From: Lawsonibacter hominis
Lineage (GTDB): Bacteria; Bacillota; Clostridia; Oscillospirales; Oscillospiraceae
NCBI RefSeq assembly: GCF_014287895.1
Contig: NZ_JACOPP010000003.1
Location: forward strand, 62,001 to 126,000
Reading direction: 5' to 3'
DNA: 64,000 nt
A model generated the notes under the pieces. The model saw only the letters and a list, made by a program, of their open reading frames with translations. It ran no database searches and was not told the origin of the DNA. Positions 58,974 through 64,000 of this stretch are shown one piece after another. The translations under genes and the position numbers were made by a program. Position 1 is the first letter of the stretch; every line of letters begins with the position of its first letter.

Positions 58974-60329
58974 ATGTTCAAGAAATTCACCAATGGCTGC
59001 GTCCGTATCGTCAACCGGTGGCTGCCGGACCCGTTCCTGTTCGCCATTATCCTGACGATCGTGGTGTTCATCGCCGCCATGATCGGCACGCAGCAGGGGC
59101 CTGTGGCGCTGGTCAACGCCTGGGGCAACTCCAAGGGGTTCTGGGGCCTGCTGTCTTTCTCCATGCAGATGGCGCTGGTGCTGGTGCTGGGTTCCGCCAT
59201 GGCTTCCGCCAAGATCTGCAAACGGGCGCTGGGCGCCATTGCCAGCCTGGCCAAAGACAAGAAGAGCGCGATCCTGATCACAACCTTCGTCTCCACCATC
59301 TGCTGCTGGCTCAACTGGGGCTTCGGCCTCATCGCGGGCGCCCTGCTGGCCAAGGAGGTGGCCCGCCGCGTCCGTGACGTGGACTATCCGCTGCTCATCG
59401 CCTCCGCCTACTCCGGCTTCGTGATCTGGCATGCGGGCCTGTCCGGCTCCATCCCGCTGCAAATGGGCGCCGAGACCGGTACCGAGATCCTGGGGGTCGT
59501 GTATCGGGCGCCTACCAGCACCACGATCTTCCACCCGATGAACCTGCTCATGGTAGCCGTGATCCTGCTGGTCATGCCGTTGGTCAACTACGCGATGCAT
59601 CCCGACACGGCCCATACCATTACCGTGGACCCCTCCCTGCTGGTGGAGGACGAGGAGCGTACTTACGCGATCGACACGCCCGCCGAGCGGATCGAGCACA
59701 ACAAGGTCCTGTGGTTCATCACTCTGGTGCTTGGCTTCGCCTACATCGTGTATCACTTTGCGACCAAGGGCTTCAATCTGGACCTGAACATCGTCAACAT
59801 GATCTTCATGTTCCTGGGCATCCTGCTGCACGGCGACCTGCGCAGATATGTGGACGCCATCGCCGATGCCGCGGGCGGCGCCGCGGGCATTTTGCTGCAG
59901 TTCCCCTTCTATGCCGGCATCATGGGCCTGATGGTGGCCGAAAACCAGCTTGGCGTATCCCTGGCCGGTATTATCGCCGACTTCTTCACCAACATCTCCA
60001 ACAACGTGACCTTCCCGGTGCTGACCTTCCTGTCGGCCGGCATCATCAACTTCTTCGTACCCTCCGGCGGAGGCCAGTGGGCGGTGCAGGCCCCCATCGT
60101 TATGCCCGCCGCCACCGAAATGGGCGTGGAATACGGCCGCGCCGCCATGGCCATCGCCTGGGGCGACCAGTGGACCAATATGATCCAGCCCTTCTGGGCC
60201 TTGCCCGCGCTGGGCATCGCCGGTCTGAAGGCGCGCAACATCATGGGTTACCTGGTCATCGTGCTGATTTTTACCGGTGTGGTGGCCTGCCTGGGCTTTT
60301 TGGGCTGGGGCCTTTTCTTCCACGGCTGA
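58974..60329 (+). CDS. Short-chain fatty acid transporter (AtoE type)
   Basis: A 451-residue membrane protein of the AtoE/TIGR00366 family. 'RWLPDPFLFAIILTIVVFIA', 'STICCWLNWGFGLIAGALLA', 'SGFVIWHAGLSGSIPL', 'FFVPSGGGQWAVQAPIVMPA' and 'WGDQWTNMIQPFWALP' are all family hallmarks. It moves short-chain fatty acids such as butyrate or acetoacetate, either in or out. Monocistronic, with its own promoter and a strong terminator. AAGGGGGAG precedes the ATG. Confidence 0.93.
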   Translation: MFKKFTNGCVRIVNRWLPDPFLFAIILTIVVFIAAMIGTQQGPVALVNAWGNSKGFWGLLSFSMQMALVLVLGSAMASAKICKRALGAIASLAKDKKSAILITTFVSTICCWLNWGFGLIAGALLAKEVARRVRDVDYPLLIASAYSGFVIWHAGLSGSIPLQMGAETGTEILGVVYRAPTSTTIFHPMNLLMVAVILLVMPLVNYAMHPDTAHTITVDPSLLVEDEERTYAIDTPAERIEHNKVLWFITLVLGFAYIVYHFATKGFNLDLNIVNMIFMFLGILLHGDLRRYVDAIADAAGGAAGILLQFPFYAGIMGLMVAENQLGVSLAGIIADFFTNISNNVTFPVLTFLSAGIINFFVPSGGGQWAVQAPIVMPAATEMGVEYGRAAMAIAWGDQWTNMIQPFWALPALGIAGLKARNIMGYLVIVLIFTGVVACLGFLGWGLFFHG

Positions 60330-60337
60330 GCCGAAGC

Positions 60338-60381
60338 AAAACAAATCCGGGGCCGCGCCATCGCGCGGCCCCGGATTGTTT
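60338..60381. terminator. Bidirectional terminator
   Basis: AAACAAATCCGGGGCCGCGC pairs with GCGCGGCCCCGGATTGTTT, serving the transporter gene and the convergent zinc-ribbon gene. Confidence 0.88.
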
Positions 60382-60385
60382 CGTT

Positions 60386-60781
60386 TCAGCTGGTCTCCTC
60401 AAAGCTTACGCCGCAGTTGCGGCAGTTCACGGTGATCTTTCCCTTGCCCCGGGGCACCCGCAGGTATTGTCCGCAGTTGGGGCACTTGAAGTAGCGGTGC
60501 TCCTTGTCCCGGCAGATGGTGCGGCGCATTTTGCACCAGCGGATGACCGGCCCGGCAAACTGCAGAAATCTGGCGTTCTCCGCCCGTCGCTTGTCAATCC
60601 TGCGGGAAAACATCCGGTACAAGTCCCATACCAGCACCGCCAGGGCGATCCATTGCAGGAACGCCAGATAGCGCAGGCCCGACAACAGACTCAGGATCAG
60701 ATAGACCACCAGAAGGAAAAAGGAGAGCTGGTCGCCGCCGTATCGACCGTACATCAGCCTTCGCAGCATATTCATGATCAT
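60386..60781 (-). CDS. Membrane protein with C-terminal zinc ribbon
   Basis: A 131-residue protein: two membrane helices (about 18-60, 'LSFFLLVVYLILSLLSGLRY' and 'FLQWIALAVLVWDLYRMFSR'), then a basic linker and a zinc ribbon 'FKCPNCGQYLRVPRGKGKIT' plus 'VNCRNCGVSFEE'. The ribbon matches FmdB-like or zinc-finger membrane proteins of unknown role. Several Met codons at the start (60781, 60775, 60769) make the exact start uncertain. Confidence 0.8.
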   Translation of the reverse strand: MIMNMLRRLMYGRYGGDQLSFFLLVVYLILSLLSGLRYLAFLQWIALAVLVWDLYRMFSRRIDKRRAENARFLQFAGPVIRWCKMRRTICRDKEHRYFKCPNCGQYLRVPRGKGKITVNCRNCGVSFEETS

Positions 60782-60965
60782 GAAATACAGCTCGTCTCCT
60801 TCTGTTTATTTGCTATGGTGTTTCTTACGGAATCCTTAACAGGACAATGATAGCGCCAGTTTGCCCCGCCGTCAAGGAAGAAAGCGTAAACAAAATGTGA
60901 ATTGTGCTTGCGCAGCGGAAGAAAAGCCGCTATACTGAGAAAAAAAGTAAGCATGGAGGTCCGCT

Positions 60966-61463
60966 ATGGGACGTATCGACAAGGAAAATTACTATCTGGA
61001 CATCGCCGAGACCGTGGCCGAGCGCTCCACCTGCCTGCGCCGGTGCTACGGGGCCATCATCGTGCGCAACGACGAGATCATTGCCACCGGCTACAACGGC
61101 GCGCCCCGGGGCCGGAAAAACTGCGTGGACCTGAACTACTGCACCCGGGAGGCCCTGAAGATCCCCTCCGGCCAGCGGTATGAGCTGTGCCGCTCCGTCC
61201 ATGCGGAGGCCAACGCCATCATCTCCGCCGCCCGCAGCGAGACCATGGGGGCCACGCTGTATATGGCCTGCAAGGATCCGGCCACCGGCGCGCTCATCGC
61301 CGGGTCCACCTCCTGCTCCATGTGCCGCCGCCTCATCATCAACGCGGGCATCCAGCGGGTGGTCATTCGGGATACCAAGGCCGAGTACAATGTGGTCCAT
61401 GTGGAGGATTGGGTGCGGGAGGACGACTCCCTGCCCACCATCCCGCCCCGGCAGCAGGAGTAA
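60966..61463 (+). CDS. Deoxycytidylate (dCMP) deaminase family protein
   Basis: A 165-residue zinc deaminase. 'LRRCYGAIIVRNDEIIATGY' and 'NGAPRGRKNC' are followed by the catalytic 'SVHAEANAIISAARSETMGA' (HAE) and 'GSTSCSMCRRLIINAGIQRV' (PCxxC-like zinc ligands, here SCSMC). This is the ComEB/dCMP deaminase branch, making dUMP for thymidylate synthesis. The GGTP of other members reads differently here, so substrate is inferred. GGAGGTCC precedes ATG 60966. Confidence 0.92.
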   Translation: MGRIDKENYYLDIAETVAERSTCLRRCYGAIIVRNDEIIATGYNGAPRGRKNCVDLNYCTREALKIPSGQRYELCRSVHAEANAIISAARSETMGATLYMACKDPATGALIAGSTSCSMCRRLIINAGIQRVVIRDTKAEYNVVHVEDWVREDDSLPTIPPRQQE

Positions 61464-61489
61464 CTGGGAAAGCAAGGCGGTCCGGCCGG

Positions 61490-63154
61490 TCAGGCCGGGC
61501 CGCCTTTGTCCGTGACATGGTCCAGGGCAAACAGGGCGGCGCCCAGAGCGCCGCACAGGTCGGGGGTATCCCCGATCCACAGCGGCGCGCCCAGACGCTC
61601 CTCCAGCGCCTGCACCACGCCCTGGTTGCGGGCCACGCCGCCGGTCATCAGATAGGGCCCGCATCCTCCGGCGCGCTGGACCAGGGCGGCGGTCTTGACG
61701 GCCACCGACCGGTTGAGCCCGTGGACGATGTCGGCGGCGCTGTGGTTGTCCGCGATCAGGGAGACCACCTCGGATTCGGCAAAGACCGTGCAGATGCTGG
61801 AGATGGTCAGGTCCGTTTCCCAGCGCAGGCCAAGCGTCCCCATCTCCGCAAGTTCCACCTCCAGCACACGGGCCATCATCTCCAGAAAACGGCCGGTGCC
61901 GGCGGCACATTTGTCGTTCATGACAAAGTTTTTCACCCCGCCGTCCTCGTCCAGGCAGATGACCTTGCTGTCCTGCCCGCCGATATCGATCACACAGCGC
62001 GCCTGGGGGTGCAGATGATGGGCCCCCCGGGCGTGGCAGGTGATCTCGGTGACCTGCCCGGTGGCAAAGGGGATGTGGCTGCGGCCATAGCCGGTGGCCA
62101 CCACGGCGGCCAGATCGTCCAGACCGATCCCCTCCAGGGCGGCCAGCGCCTTTTCCGCCCCCTGCCGGGCCTTGGGGCCGGTGCGCACGATGGCGCTGGC
62201 ACGGAGGCTGCCCTCCAGGTCCAGGACCGCCAGGTTGGTGGTGGTGGAGCCGCTGTCGATGCCCGCCACATAGCGGCGCCCCCGCCGGGCGGTATGCACC
62301 GCCGGGGCGCCCCGCAGGTCCAGCTGTTCCGCAAAGGCCTCCAGACGGGTGGAGAGCTGTCCGTCCCCCTGTGGGGTGAAATCGGTCTCCAACTTGAGCA
62401 GGGGAAGGGACGTCCGGCTGCGCAGGGCCTCGTACTCAAAGGAGTAATAGTCGCAGAATTTGACGGTATGATAAAGGATCCCCCGCAGGCGCGGCTGCTC
62501 CAGCAGTTCGCTCCGGCGGCCGATCTCGTTCATGCGCATACAGGGCAGCTGTCCCAGCAGAGCCCCGGCATACCAGTCCAGCAGCTGCGGACCCTCCAGC
62601 CCTTCGGGCGGCGGGGGAAGGCTGCGGTGCCCGCCGCAGGTCAGGTCGGCCACCGGAAGGGGAGAGCGGCGCCGCAGCGTCTCCAGCAGGCCGGCTCCGG
62701 CCCGGGCCCCGGTCACCGCCAGAAAATCCCCCTCCGGCAGCGCAGGGGCGGGAGAAAAGGCGGCGCGGAACGCGGCGGGGTCGAACCGGGTCCCCCGGTA
62801 GGCGGCGTAGGCCGCCGCCAGGCGCTCCAGCCCGTCCTTCAGCAGGGCCCGGGAGCAGCCGTCTGCGTGATGGGGCAGATCCAGCAGATAGAGAAAGTCC
62901 AGCTCCCCCGCCGCCTCCAATACGTCGTATACCCGGCGGATGCAGTCGCAGCAGTTGACCAGCACCAGCTCCCGAAGGCCCGTCCGGCGGCACTCCTCCA
63001 GCACCGCCTTGGCGTGACAGCAGAACTGGTTGTGAGTCACGCGCTCAGCGTATGGAAAGCCGCAGGACTCCTGATTCAGCAGCACGGGATGGCCGCCCAG
63101 AGCCTCCAGCAGCTCCAGGGGCGTGTATTTACAGGTGTATCCAAGCGGTTTCAT
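61490..63154 (-). CDS. 2-Hydroxyacyl-CoA dehydratase activator fused to HgdB-like domain
   Basis: A 554-residue fusion. Residues 1-265 are HgdB/DUF2229-like ('GYTCKYTPLELLEALGGHPV', 'LVLVNCCDCIRRVYDVLEAA', 'RMNEIGRRSELLEQPRLRGI', 'ILYHTVKFCDYYSFEYEAL'), with Cys residues able to hold a [4Fe-4S] cluster. Residues 300-545 are a BadF/BadG/HgdC ATPase ('YVAGIDSGSTTTNLAVLD', 'VVATGYGRSHIPFA', 'CVIDIGGQDSKVICLDEDGG', 'NDKCAAGTGRFLEMMARVL' with the bridging Cys, 'SICTVFAESEVVSLIA', 'MTGGVARNQGVV'). Normally separate proteins; such fusions are annotated as activase-reductase-like. It overlaps the upstream gene by 4 bp (ATGA). Confidence 0.9.
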   Translation of the reverse strand: MKPLGYTCKYTPLELLEALGGHPVLLNQESCGFPYAERVTHNQFCCHAKAVLEECRRTGLRELVLVNCCDCIRRVYDVLEAAGELDFLYLLDLPHHADGCSRALLKDGLERLAAAYAAYRGTRFDPAAFRAAFSPAPALPEGDFLAVTGARAGAGLLETLRRRSPLPVADLTCGGHRSLPPPPEGLEGPQLLDWYAGALLGQLPCMRMNEIGRRSELLEQPRLRGILYHTVKFCDYYSFEYEALRSRTSLPLLKLETDFTPQGDGQLSTRLEAFAEQLDLRGAPAVHTARRGRRYVAGIDSGSTTTNLAVLDLEGSLRASAIVRTGPKARQGAEKALAALEGIGLDDLAAVVATGYGRSHIPFATGQVTEITCHARGAHHLHPQARCVIDIGGQDSKVICLDEDGGVKNFVMNDKCAAGTGRFLEMMARVLEVELAEMGTLGLRWETDLTISSICTVFAESEVVSLIADNHSAADIVHGLNRSVAVKTAALVQRAGGCGPYLMTGGVARNQGVVQALEERLGAPLWIGDTPDLCGALGAALFALDHVTDKGGPA

Positions 63155-64000
63155 GCTCTGCCCTCCAACTGCTCCAAAAAGGCCTGGAGCCGGGTGACCA
63201 TCTGGCCGTCGTTGGCGTTGCCCGCGTCGCAGCCGTCCCCGTCCAGCACCAGGGTGGGAAAGCCCGCCGCCTCCAGTGTCTGCCGGGCCAGCTGAGACGC
63301 GCCGGAGGTCTGTTTGCAGCCCCAGTGGCAGAACCAGACCACCCCGTCGGCATGCAGGTGCCGGGCCAGCTCCAGCACCCGCTCCACCCGGCGCCGGGCC
63401 CCTCCGTTGAAGCAGCTGCCCAGCAGGCGCCGGGCCATGGATTCATAGGGGTGTGCCGGGTCGGGCGCTTCCCAAAAATCGCAGGCCATGTCGCAGGCGA
63501 CGATCTCGACCCGGTCGCTGAAATTCAGGATCTCCCGCAGCGCGTCCTGCCAGTGGGGCAGCGTGTGGGCCCACACCAGACGCTTGCCGCGGAAGGCGCG
63601 GGGCAGGGCGGCCACCTGGTCGGCCAGGCGGCGGGCGTATTCCTCCGCCTCGGGAGAGCCCAGCATGCTGTGCAGGGCGAAGACGGAGAGCATCTCGGAG
63701 GTCATCTCGTCAGAGACATGGCGCACGGCCCGCTCCTCCAGGTAGCGCCGGTAGTGGGCCAGGGTGCGGCCGGAGCGCTCCAGCGCCTGGCGGAGGGCCT
63801 CCTCCGACAGGGCGCGGCCAGTATGCTCCGCCACAAAAGCGGCCATCTGCCGCAGCTGCTGCGCCACATAGGCCACCGCCTGAGGCGAATCCTCCCAGGG
63901 CACATCCACGGTGAAGTGGGGCACGCCCCACCGCTGGGCCGCCCGGCGGAAGGAGAGCTGATTGGCGTCGCACGCCAGAGAGGTGCTGAGCACGAAGCGG
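63151..64000 (-). CDS. 2-Hydroxyacyl-CoA dehydratase-like protein, start outside window
   Basis: At least 283 residues on the minus strand, with the start beyond base 64000. 'LSTSLACDANQLSFRRAAQR', 'VPHFTVDVPWEDSPQAVAYV', 'LVWAHTLPHWQDALREILNF', 'GVVWFCHWGCKQTSGASQLA' and 'LVLDGDGCDAGNANDGQMVT' follow the HgdB/FldC/BcrB D-subunit pattern. The Cys residues in 'CDAN', 'CHWGCK' and 'GDGCD' are the Fe-S or substrate-site ligands. It overlaps the fusion activator gene (ATG at 63152-63154), so the two are made together. The system is of the kind used for radical dehydration of 2-hydroxyacyl-CoA or reduction of related thioesters, but no CoA-transferase or partner subunit is visible. Confidence 0.88.
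   Translation of the reverse strand, partial: RFVLSTSLACDANQLSFRRAAQRWGVPHFTVDVPWEDSPQAVAYVAQQLRQMAAFVAEHTGRALSEEALRQALERSGRTLAHYRRYLEERAVRHVSDEMTSEMLSVFALHSMLGSPEAEEYARRLADQVAALPRAFRGKRLVWAHTLPHWQDALREILNFSDRVEIVACDMACDFWEAPDPAHPYESMARRLLGSCFNGGARRRVERVLELARHLHADGVVWFCHWGCKQTSGASQLARQTLEAAGFPTLVLDGDGCDAGNANDGQMVTRLQAFLEQLEGRA

Overview
The window is a piece of a GC-rich, low-GC-phylum (Firmicutes/Eubacteriales) chromosome, most like a gut Oscillospiraceae (Flavonifractor/Lawsonibacter-type) genome. This is inferred from gene content: rplM-rpsI with an L13-type leader, a CIRCE-controlled htpG, a SpoVB-like/MazG/HU/RqcP cluster, aspartase, 2-hydroxyacyl-CoA dehydratase-like proteins, a short-chain fatty acid transporter and a SigV/RsiV-like pair. 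The GC-rich backbone is broken by AT-rich, transferred segments at about 2.9-11.3 kb and 33.6-36.0 kb.

Layout. 0-2.6 kb: sugar-acid operon (Dabb protein, split UxaA-family dehydratase, KdgT permease). 2.9-11.9 kb: a mobile-element graveyard. An IS5-type element (CTAG duplication) carries an IS4-type element in its leader (8-bp duplication, transposase broken by an amber codon). Next come an in-frame chimera of an IS1182-type transposase start and a tyrosine integrase, a lone AT-rich 541-residue protein with an HEPN-like R-x4-H motif, an IS3-type element, and a 93-bp tandem array of tRNA-Arg(CCU) copies of which only one is complete. 12-27.7 kb: housekeeping genes (typA, an LPxTG protein, lplA, an M15 endolysin-like pair, rqcP-hup-mazG-flippase, mtaD-punA, rpsI-rplM, a TtcA-like protein, an EFR1 ferredoxin). 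Two stretches, 18.55-18.86 kb and 28.41-28.71 kb, are dense strings of hairpins.

27.9-36 kb: a small HTH pair, htpG, aspA, a lipoprotein, then an AT-rich operon (membrane-anchored XRE regulator, erythromycin-esterase homologue, small membrane protein). The last gene is split by a 164-bp MITE-like insertion with a TTAA duplication whose removal restores the frame. 36-49 kb: ABC exporter, YlmH, ZIP transporter, two-part ThrE exporter, HAD phosphatase, SGNH hydrolase, sigma/anti-sigma pair, a Nim-like flavoprotein, and a P-type ATPase behind a yybP-ykoY (Mn2+) riboswitch. 50-57 kb: a SARP-type regulator, a sortase, a transglutaminase and a reduced type IV pilus cluster (PilC, small pilin-like proteins, PilT, no PilB). 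57-64 kb: mnmE behind three DnaA-box-like sites, AtoE-type transporter, dCMP deaminase, and two overlapping 2-hydroxyacyl-CoA-dehydratase-like genes, one fused to its activator and one running off the window.

The most unusual signals are the tRNA-Arg array, the two hairpin arrays, the TTAA MITE, the HEPN-like cargo gene and the reduced pilus/sortase cluster.
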